Positions 34,611 through 46,100 of a DNA stretch of 64,000 nt are shown here, in pieces. Both the position numbers and the translations under genes were made by a program. Under the pieces are notes generated by a model that was not told where the DNA came from, did no database searches, and was given only the letters and a program-made list of their open reading frames with translations. The stretch comes from JANLYC01 sp963815445. Lineage in GTDB: Bacteria; Actinomycetota; Actinomycetes; Propionibacteriales; Nocardioidaceae. The stretch covers positions 248,001 to 312,000 of the forward strand of contig CAWFGV010000006.1 in assembly GCA_963815445.1 (NCBI GenBank), written 5' to 3'. The first letter of the stretch is position 1, and each line of letters starts with the position of its first letter.

Positions 34611-35222
34611 TCACGGACAGCAGCTGCAGTGCACGTCCGGGTTCCACATCATGAACCGTCCGGCCGGGTTGTCCTTCCAGATCCAGGCATGCAGCGAGTA
34701 GAAGGCGGGCAGCCCGTACCGGTTTCCGGCATGGGTCAGGTTGAAGCGTTGTCCGTACAGCCAGGGCCGGTGGGCGTTGCGACCGTGGGCCTTCTCCCAG
34801 TCCTTCTTCAGCACGACATACTCGAGCGCCACGAGCCGGCGGTGACCGTTTTCTCGTGCGTAGACGAGGGCCTCGGGGTGTTTGAGCGAGACCTGCGGCG
34901 TGCCGACCAGGTTGACGTTGACGAAGTGAATCCCCATGGCGCCCTTGGACGGCTTGGAGATACATGCGATGCCGGCCGAGTCCTTGAAGAGGCCGTATCC
35001 GTCCTTCTTCGCCGTGACGAAGGAGCGGTACTTCCGGGTGGCGTTGCGCGCAGCCGTGACCGGGTTGGGACGCGGCGTCACGACCTGTGAGGCACGGTAG
35101 GTCGTCTGGACTCCTCTCGAGCTCAGATCCGAGGCGACCGAGCCGGCCGTCGCTGACTGCACGGCCAGGGGGAAGCCAATGGCGGCAGTCGCGACGACGG
35201 TGACCAGCAGGCGCGGGCGCAT
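34611..35222 (-). CDS. Secreted protein of unknown function
   Basis: This 203-residue protein has a Sec signal (LLVTVVATAAIGFPLAVQSA, cleavage near residue 26). The mature domain includes GAMGIHFVNVNLVG, HPEALVYARENGHRRLVALE and HAWIWKDNPAGRFMMWNPD with a C-terminal CSCC cluster. Similar secreted proteins with GMGIHFVN and LHAWxWxxNPxG motifs occur widely in bacteria without an assigned function. It is coupled to the upstream DUF4242 gene by a one-base overlap. Confidence 0.8.
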   Translation of the reverse strand: MRPRLLVTVVATAAIGFPLAVQSATAGSVASDLSSRGVQTTYRASQVVTPRPNPVTAARNATRKYRSFVTAKKDGYGLFKDSAGIACISKPSKGAMGIHFVNVNLVGTPQVSLKHPEALVYARENGHRRLVALEYVVLKKDWEKAHGRNAHRPWLYGQRFNLTHAGNRYGLPAFYSLHAWIWKDNPAGRFMMWNPDVHCSCCP

Positions 35223-35473
35223 CAGGATCCCTCCTTGACCTCGAAGACCTGCGCGGCGACGAGACCGTGCGCCTCGCGGTGCACCGTCGTGGACGCGTCG
35301 GCCGACGGGGCTTCGACGAGACAGAAGATTTTTCCCTCCCCTTCGTCGACCCAGTAGCGCAGGTAGCGCACGTCGTACTTGCTCTGCACCTGCAGATCGG
35401 CCATATGTGCTTTGGCGACGTCTTCGACGGTCACGGGGCCGTCGAGGCTGTGAACATCCATGTACAGCGGCAT
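35222..35473 (-). CDS. DUF4242 / SCO4226-like protein
   Basis: This 83-residue ferredoxin-like-fold protein (MPLYMDVHSLDGPVTVEDV, GKIFCLVEAPSADASTTVHR, EAHGLVAAQVFEVKEG) matches the DUF4242 family, whose Streptomyces member SCO4226 binds nickel. The conserved Tyr, Cys and His residues are present. It precedes the secreted protein at 34611-35222 in a two-gene operon. Nickel binding here is an inference from the family. Confidence 0.82.
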   Translation of the reverse strand: MPLYMDVHSLDGPVTVEDVAKAHMADLQVQSKYDVRYLRYWVDEGEGKIFCLVEAPSADASTTVHREAHGLVAAQVFEVKEGS

Positions 35474-35573
35474 TGGTGCCTCCTCAGTAGATTCATGCGG
35501 ACAGCAGCAACAGTGGTCCGCGGAGCTACGAAAGGGGATCGGGAGCGACTACCCAGCTTGGGTACGCGGCTAC

Positions 35574-38165
35574 CTATGTTGTGGCGCCGACCAGCCCGCG
35601 GCGTGCGGCCTCCGCCGCCGCGACCTTGCGAGAGGGAACCCCGAGCTTGGCCAGCACGGCAGACACATGGTGGTCCACCGTCTTGACCGACACGACGAGC
35701 CGGTCCGAGATCTGCTCGTTCGTCAGGCCCGTGCACAGCAGCTCGAGCACCTCCTGCTCGCGCCGCGTCAGGCCCGCGGGATGCGCCTTGGTGGTCGCTC
35801 GCCCGCCCGCTGGTACGGATCTCAGCCCGAGGCGCCGCATCTTGAAACGCACCAGTCGAGCCGTAGCCGAGGCGCCGAGGATTTCGAGCCGGGCCAAGGC
35901 ATCGCGGAGCAGAGCCTCGTCGTCGGAACCGAGCAAGGCCAGGGCAGCCTCGTAGTCGAGCCCGGCAGCTGCCCAGCTGTTTGCCGCTGACAGGGGATCA
36001 CCATTCAGCTCAGCCGCGAACAGGCCCGTCACGTCGGCCGAGGGTGGACACATACCGGCAACGCGGTGGCGCCAACCGGCCACCGAGCTCAGGCAGCCGG
36101 CACAGCAGTCAGCGGCCGACTTGTCAGCTAGATCAAGCTCATCGAGGGCGTCGCCAACACGCGACTCCAGCCAGTGCGCCTCGGCGCGGGCCAACCTGAC
36201 GTGCACGATCCACTCGGGTTGCGCCAGGGTGCCGGCCAACGCCATGGCTTCGTCGAGAGGTCCCCAGACGTCCCCATCGCCGCGCCGCGCCCGGATCCTG
36301 GCGAGGCTGATGAGCGGGTTGAGCCGGTTGACGGGGGAGGGGATCGCCTTCTCGAGCAAGCCGGCAATCAGGGTCTCGGCCTCGGTCCATCGGCCGAGCC
36401 GCTCGAGGACGCTCGTGCGCTCGCCGCGCAGACAGTTGGCAAAGGTGCTGATGTCGTGCTCGTCGCAGTAGCTGACGCCCTCGACGAAGATGCCTTCGCC
36501 TTCGGCAATCCGGAAGAACTCGTTGTAGAAGCTGTAGATGTTCGCGTAGGCCCGACCGGCCTGCTCGTCGAGACCGGATGCCGTGGCGATGTCGAGCGAT
36601 CGGCGCAACGGTGTCTCCCAGTCCCCGCCCATCGAGCCGACAGAGCAGCCCTCGGTGTTGAGTGCGTCGCTGAGCACGTCGTCCAGCCCAAAGGTCTCAG
36701 CCAGCTGCTGAGCCCGCTTGGCCAGCCGGACCGACTCCTCGAAGTCACCGACGTTCATGAGCTGACCCGCCAGGTTGGCGTACGCCCAGGCGAGCTCAGG
36801 GCTGGGACCGAGTGGCTCCAGCGCCGCCAGCGCCGCCAGCGATGCCTGCTCTGCCTCGTCCCCGCGGCAGAGTCGCCACATCGTGCGGGACAGCTTGCGG
36901 AGACTGTCGCCTTCTCGGCGCCGGTCACCCAGCTCGCGCCACAGGCCGAGCGCGTCCTGGCGAGCGCCGGCAGAGTCCTCCCAGCGGTCCACGAGGGCGA
37001 GTTCCTGTGACAGTGCGTCGTACAGGGTGGCGACCGTCCGGGTGTCCGCGGTGGTTCCTGAGCGCAAGGCGCGCTCGTACTGCGCCGCGGCCTCACGATG
37101 AGCGGCCAGGTCAGCCGCGCGACGTCCGGCGGCCGGCGCGTAGACGAGAACAAGGGAGTCGTCTCCGGCGCCCTCGGCATGGAACGCGAGCCGCGCATCG
37201 TCCTTGGACCCGGCGCCGAGCAACGCATCCAGGATGGCCCGATGTGCGGTGACCGTGCGGTGGGGGGCGATCGCCGACTGGACAGCCATCCGCGCGATCT
37301 CGTGCCGGAACCGCAGGTGGGCGCCCTCGCCGATGAGTGCACCCGAGGCGACAAGCTCGTCGATGACGGCGGGCGTGGCCCGGGACACGGTTTCGAGGAA
37401 GTCTGGTCGCATCCGGCCTCCCACCAGCGAGGCGACGTCGAGCACGTGTCGCGCGGCCGCGCTCAGCTCCGCTGCCCGTGCCAGCACCGCGTCGCGAACC
37501 GACGTCGGAATGTCTCCGGAACGCGTCTGCAACGCCTCCATGACGTAGAACGGGTTGCCACCGGTGAGTCGGTGCAGCCGATCGGCTTCGACACCCGTCC
37601 CGGCCGCAAGCTCGGCCACGGCGGCGGGCGACAACGGCGGCAGGCTGAGTCTGCGTGTCGTGCGCTGGGTGGAGAGCTCCCCGAGAGCGATCCGCAGGGG
37701 GTCGTCAGCAGCCAGGCTGTCGTCGCGATACGTCACCAGCACCAGCGCGTGCGCATCTCGCACTCGACGGCCCAGGAATCGGAGCAGGTCGAGGGTCGCC
37801 TCGTCGGCCCAGTGGACATCCTCGATCGCCAGCACGGTCAACACGTCCGGCGTGCTGAGCTCCCTGAGCAGGGTCTTGAACAGCTGGTCGCGGGGGGCCT
37901 CGTTGTCGCACAGCGCACCGAGCTCGCCACCAATCCGGTCGGCGATGTCGAGCAGTGGCGCCAGCGGACGGGGGGTGAAAAGGCCGTCGCAGGCGCCGTC
38001 GTACCAGCGGGACCCCACCAGCTCGCGCTTGAGCTGATCGAGGAGGGAGGACTTGCCGACGCCGGCTTCGCCGGCGATCAGGACCAGGCGGCCCTCGCCG
38101 GCCTGAGCCTCGACGGCGTACTCCAGCAGAGAGGAAAGGTGCGAGTCCCGTTCCAGCAGGCGCAT
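35574..38165 (-). CDS. LuxR family regulator of the LAL type
   Basis: This 863-residue protein has an N-terminal AAA/NACHT-like ATPase with Walker A GEAGVGKSSLL (about residues 29-39) and Walker B VLAIEDVHWADEAT. A long helical TPR-like middle follows (about 370-760). The C-terminal LuxR helix-turn-helix (LTRREQEVLELLCTGLTNEQ, SVKTVDHHVSAVLAKLGV) occupies about 795-855. LAL proteins are large transcriptional activators that often govern catabolic or secondary-metabolite genes. ATG 38165 gives the canonical MRLLERDSHL start. It is divergent from the FAD oxidase gene and may control it. Confidence 0.92.
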   Translation of the reverse strand: MRLLERDSHLSSLLEYAVEAQAGEGRLVLIAGEAGVGKSSLLDQLKRELVGSRWYDGACDGLFTPRPLAPLLDIADRIGGELGALCDNEAPRDQLFKTLLRELSTPDVLTVLAIEDVHWADEATLDLLRFLGRRVRDAHALVLVTYRDDSLAADDPLRIALGELSTQRTTRRLSLPPLSPAAVAELAAGTGVEADRLHRLTGGNPFYVMEALQTRSGDIPTSVRDAVLARAAELSAAARHVLDVASLVGGRMRPDFLETVSRATPAVIDELVASGALIGEGAHLRFRHEIARMAVQSAIAPHRTVTAHRAILDALLGAGSKDDARLAFHAEGAGDDSLVLVYAPAAGRRAADLAAHREAAAQYERALRSGTTADTRTVATLYDALSQELALVDRWEDSAGARQDALGLWRELGDRRREGDSLRKLSRTMWRLCRGDEAEQASLAALAALEPLGPSPELAWAYANLAGQLMNVGDFEESVRLAKRAQQLAETFGLDDVLSDALNTEGCSVGSMGGDWETPLRRSLDIATASGLDEQAGRAYANIYSFYNEFFRIAEGEGIFVEGVSYCDEHDISTFANCLRGERTSVLERLGRWTEAETLIAGLLEKAIPSPVNRLNPLISLARIRARRGDGDVWGPLDEAMALAGTLAQPEWIVHVRLARAEAHWLESRVGDALDELDLADKSAADCCAGCLSSVAGWRHRVAGMCPPSADVTGLFAAELNGDPLSAANSWAAAGLDYEAALALLGSDDEALLRDALARLEILGASATARLVRFKMRRLGLRSVPAGGRATTKAHPAGLTRREQEVLELLCTGLTNEQISDRLVVSVKTVDHHVSAVLAKLGVPSRKVAAAEAARRGLVGATT

Positions 38166-38478
38166 AAGGGGATTATCTGCCCCCGGACGGATACCGTCCA
38201 TGCCTGCGGTCGAATCTTTGGCAACGCCGTTCGCAGCTGGGCGCGTTGACGGGGCCGAGCAGGGCCGCTGGAACTTCCAGGTCGCCGTTGACACGGCCGC
38301 TCAAGCGAGGGCAGGGTGGCCGTGTTCGCACACTGATGCGTGTCGCGGACTGGCATCTCGAGCACGCCCAGAGCCGCTTTCGGGCGCACCCCCGGTCGCA
38401 CGTCAGCCTCGCCGTTCGGTCTGGACAGATCGGCTCGTTCCAGAACACACATGTCCAGACAACGCATGGGAGAAGCAG
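38166..38478. promoter_or_regulatory. Divergent regulatory region, LAL regulator / FAD oxidase
   Basis: This 313-base gap contains no credible gene. Two dyads are visible: ACACGGCC...GGCCGTGT around 38292-38326, and GTCTGGACA (38419-38427) with TGTCCAGAC (38452-38460), the latter ending 18 bases before the oxidase start. The second could be an activator or operator site for the LuxR-type regulator. Confidence 0.5.
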
Positions 38479-39876
38479 ATGACCACGACCAGCGGCGGGA
38501 CCACCCGTCTGCACGACCAGATGAGCGGCTCGGTAGTCGGTCCGGACGACCCGACCTACGACGACGTCCGCAAGGTATGGAACGCCGACATCGACTGCCG
38601 GCCCGCGGCGATCGCACACTGCCGGACGGAGGCAGACGTCCAGGCCGCGGTCAACTATGCGGTCCAGGAAGACCTCGAGATCGCAGTCCGTGCCGGGGCG
38701 CACAGCATGTCCGGCAAGAGTGTCGTCGACGATGGCCTCGTCATCGATCTGAGCCAGCTGAACCAGGTCACCGTTGATGCGGCCGCCAGGCGCGCTCGGG
38801 TCGGTGGCGGAGCCCTGTTGAGCGACCTCGACGCGGCGACCCAGGAACACGGGCTCGCGGCACCCGCAGGGTTGGTCAGTCACACCGGCGTGGCCGGTCT
38901 GACCCTCGGCGGGGGGATGGGCTGGTTGACCCGTCGCGGAGGGCTCAGCATCGACAACCTGGTATCAGTACGGGTCGTGACGGCCGATGGTCAGGTGCAC
39001 CGGGCGGCCGACGACGAGAACCCGGATCTGTTCTGGGCCATCCGCGGTGGTGGCGGCAACTTCGGCGTCGTCACGGAGTTCGAGTTCCGGCTGCACGAGG
39101 TGGGCCCGATGGTGTCGTTCGCCATGCTCTTCTGGGAGCCGGACAAGGGACCTGAGCTCTTGCGCCTGGCCCGCAACACGATGGCGACCCTTCCGATGGA
39201 CCTGAACATGATCATCGGAGGCCTGAACGCACCTCCGGCACCGTTCGTCCCGGAGCATCTGCACGGTGCTCCTGGCTACGCACTGATCGTCGTCGGCTTC
39301 GGAGACGCGGACAACCACGCCGCGGCCGTCGCGGGACTGCGGGACCAGCTGGCACCCGCGTTCGAGTTCGTCACGCCCATGCCGTACGTCGCTCTCCAGC
39401 AGCTGCTCGACGAGGCCAACGCCTGGGGCTTCCACTGCTATGACAAGGGTTGCTACGTCGACGATCTCTCCGATGACCTCATCGATGCGCTCGTGGAGGA
39501 GATGCCGAAGAAGAACTCGCCGATGTCACTCATCCTCTTCTACCGGCTCGACGGCGCGTTCTGTGACGTGGCCGAGGATGCGACCGCGTTCAGTGGTGGT
39601 CGAAGCCCCCGTTTTGCCGTCTTCATCATTGCCGTCTGTCCCGCGCCGGCACTGCTCGACGCCGATCGTGCCTGGGTCCGCCAGACGTACGACGCCATCC
39701 GACCGTTCGCCATCGGTGCGGAGGCGTACGTGAACGGCGTGACCGACTTCGACGATGACATCGTGCACGCGATGTACGGATCGAAGTACGAACGGTTGAG
39801 CGCCATCAAGGCGGCCTACGATCCGGGCAACGTCTTCCACCGCAACGCCAATATCAGGCCGGCCGCGTCGGCCTGA
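38479..39876 (+). CDS. FAD-linked oxidase, berberine-bridge type
   Basis: This 465-residue flavin oxidase has the PCMH FAD domain with the covalent-FAD histidine in VRAGAHSMSGKSVVDDG (near residue 78), GLTLGGGMGWLTRRGGLS and AIRGGGGNFGVVTEFEF. The BBE C-terminal motif YDPGNVFHRNANIRP is present. The usual second attachment Cys (GGCxxVG) is replaced by AGLVSHTGVAGL, so FAD is probably attached through His only. Such enzymes oxidise sugars, alcohols or secondary metabolites; the substrate is unknown. GGGAGAAG precedes ATG 38479. A strong terminator follows. Confidence 0.9.
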   Translation: MTTTSGGTTRLHDQMSGSVVGPDDPTYDDVRKVWNADIDCRPAAIAHCRTEADVQAAVNYAVQEDLEIAVRAGAHSMSGKSVVDDGLVIDLSQLNQVTVDAAARRARVGGGALLSDLDAATQEHGLAAPAGLVSHTGVAGLTLGGGMGWLTRRGGLSIDNLVSVRVVTADGQVHRAADDENPDLFWAIRGGGGNFGVVTEFEFRLHEVGPMVSFAMLFWEPDKGPELLRLARNTMATLPMDLNMIIGGLNAPPAPFVPEHLHGAPGYALIVVGFGDADNHAAAVAGLRDQLAPAFEFVTPMPYVALQQLLDEANAWGFHCYDKGCYVDDLSDDLIDALVEEMPKKNSPMSLILFYRLDGAFCDVAEDATAFSGGRSPRFAVFIIAVCPAPALLDADRAWVRQTYDAIRPFAIGAEAYVNGVTDFDDDIVHAMYGSKYERLSAIKAAYDPGNVFHRNANIRPAASA

Positions 39877-39889
39877 AAGAAGGCACAAT

Positions 39890-39932
39890 CGATGTCCGCC
39901 GCTGGTGATCCAGCGGCGGACATCGTTGTTTT
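39890..39932 (+). terminator. Rho-independent terminator after FAD oxidase
   Basis: CGATGTCCGCCGCTGG (39890-39905) and its exact complement (39910-39925) form a 16-bp stem with a TGAT loop, followed by TTGTTTT. This is a textbook intrinsic terminator and separates the oxidase from the copper operon downstream. Confidence 0.9.
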
Positions 39933-40048
39933 CAAGGGCTTCGCGTGCGTAATCACTGCGTCACTGATGCATGTTTTCATCACTTTCAGTTGCCTTCTCG
40001 TCACGCTCGGATTGCTTTCGATGACCGTTGCATGACGCACTCATGACA

Positions 40049-40070
40049 GTCCTGTCATTGGGGACAGGAC
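40049..40070 (+). promoter_or_regulatory. Hairpin in leader of the copper/cupredoxin operon
   Basis: GTCCTGTC (40049-40056) and GACAGGAC (40063-40070) form an 8-bp dyad with a six-base loop, about 70 bases before the first gene of the operon. The AT-rich stretch at 39930-40045 probably contains the promoter. The dyad may be an operator (for example for a copper-responsive repressor) or a leader hairpin. Confidence 0.45.
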
Positions 40071-40137
40071 GCCTTGCCGATCCCTAGAGAGTCGTGAGCG
40101 ACCCAGGACTCCTGGACCTGCCGGGAAGGTGAATCAG

Positions 40138-43100
40138 ATGCGCAGATCGTCGACGTCTCTCACGACCACGAGCTCGAGCTCGAAGCAGCGCGTGGGAGTC
40201 AGCGCCACGAAGAAGTCAGTGTTGCGACGCATGGGGACCGCCATGGTCGCTCTCTTCATGCCGGTCACCACCCTGGTGACGTTGCCTGTGCTGTTCTCGC
40301 CGGCCGAGGCCGCGACGACGAGCACACTGGCGGTCAACGTGGTCAGCGCCCGCACCGAGCCACGCGCGCCAGGTGGCGCCGTGACCAAGGGCGACCCGAT
40401 CTCCAACTTCCGGTGGATGGTCAACGTCGACGCGACGGGCACCACTGACCAGCGCAGCCCTGCTCCGGGATCTGGCTGTGCGGCTACTGATCCCGGCTAC
40501 CCCGACAGCTGCCGGTGGCAGTCGATCGACGAGCCCTCCGGCTGGGCGCCGATCTACGCGCAGGGCAACCAGGACGAGCTCCCACTCGCCGGGATCCCCG
40601 ACGGTCGTTATCTCATCTCGGTCCTGTCCGATGGCTTCAAGATCGACGGTGCACACTTCTGCGTCGACAACGCCCCCCCGGCCGAGCCCGGCTGTGCCAA
40701 CCCGCTCAGTGGTCCGATCACGGTCAGCATGCAGCCGGACCCGCTGCCCGACGCAACACTGCGCGGTCACGTCTTCGAGGACAACGCTCAGACGAACGGC
40801 ACGCTCGACGCGAATGAGGCCGGGCTCGCCGGCTTCCAGGCGCAGGTCAACGACACGCTGGGTGAAGTCAGCACCGACGTGTACGGCAACCCGCTCTGCA
40901 CGACCTACGTCGGTGAAGACCCGGACACGCACGTGATCAACCCGGGCGACCTGGACCCCGACGGCGTACCCGTCGTGGACGCCATCGGCGGGAGGTGCCT
41001 CAGCGACTCCACCGGAATGCTGACCGTGCCCCACCTGGGCACCAACCGCTACACGTTGTCGGCGGTTCCCCCGCAAGGCCCGAAGTGGATCCAGACCACG
41101 ACGCTCGAGGGCAACCACGACTACGACGCGTGGATGATCGAGGGTGACACCGGCTACGACCAGACGTTCACGCAAGGCGGTGAGCCGATCCCGCTGCCGA
41201 TCTTCGGGTACGTCCACGCATTGCACAACGGTGCTCCGCTGGACGCCAGCGCCGCCGGACACATCAAGGGCGCCGTCGTCGGGATCAAGACGTACACGCC
41301 TCCCAAGGGTGGCGACTTCGACTTCTGGGGTGGCAACACCGGCACCAAGGTGGGCGAGGCGATCGACCAGCCTTGGCTGTCGTTGACGGACCTCCAGCTC
41401 GGTGACCAGGCGGTGTGGATCGGTCAGGGCAACTCAGACGGCACCTTCGACATCGCCGGTGTGCCCGACGGCGACTACTCCTTGACCTGGTGGGACGAGC
41501 CGCAGAACTACAACGTCAACTCGATCAACGTCACCGTCAGCGGTGGACAGGTCGTGCAGATGGGCAAGCTGCCACTCAACGGCTGGTGGACGGTGTTCGA
41601 CGGCTATGTCTTCAACGACACCAACCGCAACGGCGTCAAGGACCCCGGCGAGAAGGGCATCCCGAACTTCACGCTGACCATGCGCCAGCGCCAGAACACC
41701 CTGCTTGACCGCGGTACGCCGACGGCCGTCACGGATGCAAACGGCTACTACAAGTTCGAGAACGGCTACCCCTGGGGTGAGTGGCTCGTCGAAGAGGCCT
41801 ACAACGACTCGTACTACACGACCGGTGTGACTTTCCAGACCGACAACCAGCCGAAGCCCACCACGATCAAGGGTGCCGGCGTCGACGTCAGCGTGCTGCC
41901 CATCATCGGCCTGAGCGGCCAGCTGGACTGGGGCGTGCACGCCTACGACCCCACTGGCGCCAATGGCATCGACCCTCGCAACGGCGGCATCGTCGGCACT
42001 GTCAGCTATGACACGACCCGCAACGAGCTCGACCCCCAGTACGCGGCGAGCGAGGACTGGCAGTCCGGCGTGTCCGGCGTGCCCGTCGAGCTGTACGACA
42101 CCATCCCCTGCGACACCAACCCAGGCACTCCGTGTGACGCGAACGACCAGTACGAGCTCGCGCCCGACGGCTCCTACGCCCAGGGCAACCTGCTCAACAC
42201 ATATGTCTCGGAGTCGTGGCAGCGGCCACAGGGCTGCACCGCACGCGATGTGGACGGCAACCCTCTCGTCCACATGGCTGACAACGCGTCGAACTACGAC
42301 GAGAACGTGTTGGTTCCCACCCAGGAGACCGACGGCGAGTGCATCTCCAGCTTCATGCAAGGCATCCAGTACGGCCCGTACGCCACCGACCAGGGGACGC
42401 CTGACGCCAACTTCGGCGCCTCTGTCAACGGCAACTACGGGTTCGGCGACGGCTGCTTCAACGGAACGCTCGACGCGTCCGACCCGGAGAACCCCGTGTG
42501 CACCGGCGGCGACTTCACGCCGCTGGGCTCGGGTGACTACCTCGTCCACATCGCCATCCCCGACGACGCGACCGGCAAGCCGATGTACAACGTCACGCAG
42601 GAAGAGGACGTCAACATCGCCCGCGGCGACCAGATCGTTCCCCAGGTGCCGCCGCCGGCCTGCGCCGGTGCGCTGCACACCGTTGACCTGGGCAACGACG
42701 GCCAGGACAACTACCCGCCTGTCGTCGGCGACGGTGGCGTCACCAACGACGTCCCGGTCGGCGTGACCGTGGCGGCATCGACCCCGGTCGACAACGAGCC
42801 CTTCGTCGGCATGGGTGGGTCGCCTTACGAAGGCACACCGAAGCCGATGTGTGACACCAAGCTCGTGCGGGTGAACAACGGCAAGTCGATCGTGCCGATG
42901 TTCAACATCTTCACCGACGTCCCGGTGCCGGCCCGTCTGCGCGCGGTCATCATCGACGACCTCCAGTTCTCGAACGACCCACGTTCGATCATGTTCGGCG
43001 AGAAGAAGGGCCTGGCGTTCGCTCCGGTCGGGTTCTACGACTTCAACAACAAGCTGGACTACACCGCCGAGACGGACTTCAACGGCATCTACGACGTGCT

Positions 43101-46100
43101 GATGCCGTCGACCGACCACATCAGCTGTCCGACTCCGTCGGGTGTCTGCGCCGGCATGTACCGGGTCGTGGCCAACGATCCGGGTATCCCCGGTCATCTC
43201 AACCCCAACTTCAACCCGCGGTTCGCTACCCACGCCGCGGGCGGGGAAGCCATGCCCGGCATGATGACGTTCGCCGACCTCGCGCCGACCCAGGTCGGAC
43301 TGACGATCGAAAGCCCGGCGACCGGGGTCTCGCAGGCCATCACCTGCCCCCTCGAGCCGACCACGCCACAGCTGCTGGCGGTCTCGAAGCCTTACGTGGG
43401 GACAACCGGATCACGGAACTTCAACATCCAGGGCACCGGTTTCGGCGCCACGAAGGGCACCGGCAAGGTCACGCTCGACGGCACCATCGTGTTGCCGACG
43501 ACCGCGTGGAACAACACCTCGATCGACGTGACCGTGCCTACCGGCACGGCGGTGGGTGCCCACCAGCTCGAGATCACGGGTGACAACGGACAGACCACGG
43601 TCAACGGCCTGACGTTCCACGTGCTCGGCACGGGCTACAACCCGCTTGTCTACGAGGTCGGTCCCGGGAAGACCTACCCGCTCATCCAGAACGCGCTCGA
43701 TGTGGCGCAGGGCCACACCCAGGCCCTGGTCGTGGTGTACCCCGGCAACCCGGACCCGAGCAACCCGCGCATCAACCCGCGCGGCGCCTACTACGAGAAC
43801 CTGATCATGACCTCGCCGGTCAAGCTGCAAGGTGTGGGCCCGGGTGGCTTCCAGGGCAACACGTACATCCCCGGCTCGGGAATTGACGCCAGTGCGTTCG
43901 GCACCGACAACGATGTCGCCACGGCCTGGTACAACAAGGTCGGTGCACTGACGTGGAGCGGCAACCAGACCGTCAACGACGGTGCGGGCGTCTATGTCCT
44001 GGCGTCGGCGAACGCGACCAACGCGGCCAACACGGCTCGTCAGTTCACGAGCACGTTCAAGGCCAGCATCGACGGGTTCGACATCCGCGGTGGCCGGCAG
44101 GACGGGTTCCCGGGCAACATCAACGACCTGAACGGTGCCAACACCGGTCTGCCTCCGACGATCGTGACGCAGGGCGGAGCCATCTTCGCCAACTCGTATG
44201 CCCGCAACCTGCAGATCACCAACAACGTTGTGGAGAACAACGCCAGCGGTTACGGCACGATCCGGATCGGTACGCCCGACGTGGCTGCGCCTGACACGAG
44301 CCAGCACAACGAGAACGTTCGTATCGCGGACAACCGGATCATCACCAATGCCGGTACGAACCTCGCCGGCGGAATCGGGCTCTACGCAGGCTCGGACAAC
44401 TACGAGGTGACGCACAACGACATCTGCGGCAACTTCTCGCTCGAGTACGGCGGCGGCATGACCGTCTACGGCCGTAGCCCGAACGGAAAGATCCACCACA
44501 ACCGGATCTACTACAACATGTCCAACGACGAGGGCGGCGGCATCATGATCGCCGGCCAGCTCGCCGCGACGCCGAGTGACCTGTCACCCGGCTCCGGTCC
44601 GGTGGACATCTACGCCAACCAGATCCAGGCCAACCTGGCCAACGACGACGGTGGCGGTATCCGCTTCCTGATGGCTGGCGGTGGGCCCAACGGCATGGAC
44701 CCGATGAACGTCTACAACAACACGATCGCGAACAACGTGTCGACCCACGAGGGCGGCGGCATCAGCCTTGATGACGCACCGAACGTCCGGGTCTACAACA
44801 ACACGATCGCGAAGAACCTCACCACCGCGACGGCTGTGACCTCCAACGGTCAGGCTGCTCCGGCCGGCCTGTCGACCGCGGCGAACAGCGATCTGCTGCA
44901 AGCTGTGCTGCCGAGCGGCTCACCCACGTTCAGCAAGCCGTTGCTGTTCAACAACATCTTCTGGGACAACCGGGCCGGCACCCGTGCCGGATTGACGGTG
45001 CACGGCATCGGCATCGCCGGTGACTCCACACCGATCGACGAGTGGGACATGGGCCTGGCCGACGGAGGAGGCGTGCTGACGCCTACCAACTCGGTGATCC
45101 AGCAGGATCCGAACGGTCTGCACCAGTACGTCGCGGACGCGTCGAACTCCAGCGTGGACCCGGCCTTCCCGGGTACCCCGTATGACGTCTCGGTGTCGTT
45201 CTCGACCTGGCGGCAGAACCCGGCGTTCGTGGACGCGACCCTGGTGACCAGTGAGGTTCCTCCGAACCTGATGGGTGACTACCACCTGGGTGCCTGCCCT
45301 GGCTCGTCCGCCTGCAACCTGGGCGCAGCCAGCTCCGGTGGCGTCAACGCGCCGGCGACGGACATCGACGACCAGGCAAGGCCGGCACTCGGTGGCTTCG
45401 ACGCGGGCTCTGACGAGTTCGCCGCCGCCGCTCCGCCCCCGCCGCCTCCGCCGCCGTCGGCTGACTTCTACTTCTCGACGTTCGGAAACTCGAACCCGCC
45501 TGGTGTGACGGGAACCGCGGACAACGCCGACATCTACCGGTGGAACGGCTCGGTGTACAGCCGGGAGTGGGACGCAACTGCCTTCGGACTCCCGACGGGC
45601 GCCAACGTCGACGGCTTCTCGCGGGTCGACGCGACGCACTTCTACATGTCCTTCACAGGCACGGTGAACGTGCCGGGTCTCGGCAACGTGCAGGACGAGG
45701 ACGTCGTCTACAACGACAACGGCGTCTGGTCCCTGTGGTTCGACGGTAGTACGCATGGGGTCGGAGGAACCGTGGACGTCGGCGCCATCAGCGTCGTGGG
45801 CACCACGTTGTACTTCTCCACCAACAACGCCGCTGTCCCACCCGGTGCCGGTGCAGCCAGCTCCGGTGACAACTCCGACGTGTACCGGTGGAACGGTGGC
45901 AACTCCTTCACCCGGATGGTCGACGCCAGCGCGGCGCCGTTCAACCTGCCCAACTCGGGCTCGTTCACCGGCACGACCAACCCGAACGTGGACGGACTCA
46001 TCTACGTCGACCCGACGCACTTCTACATGTCGTTCAGCAACGCCAACACGACGGTGCCAGGGTTGGGGTCAGTCCAGGACGAGGACATCCTCTACTTCAA

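Noticed and set aside
38479..39876. FAD oxidase as part of the copper operon
   Set aside because: A 16-bp stem with a T-tract (39890-39932) follows it directly, so it should be a separate transcript.
41434..43233. 599-codon minus-strand frame inside the scaffold gene
   Set aside because: The amino-acid composition (Val/Arg/Asp/His-rich) is that of a GC-driven shadow, and the sense protein has clear beta-domain motifs.
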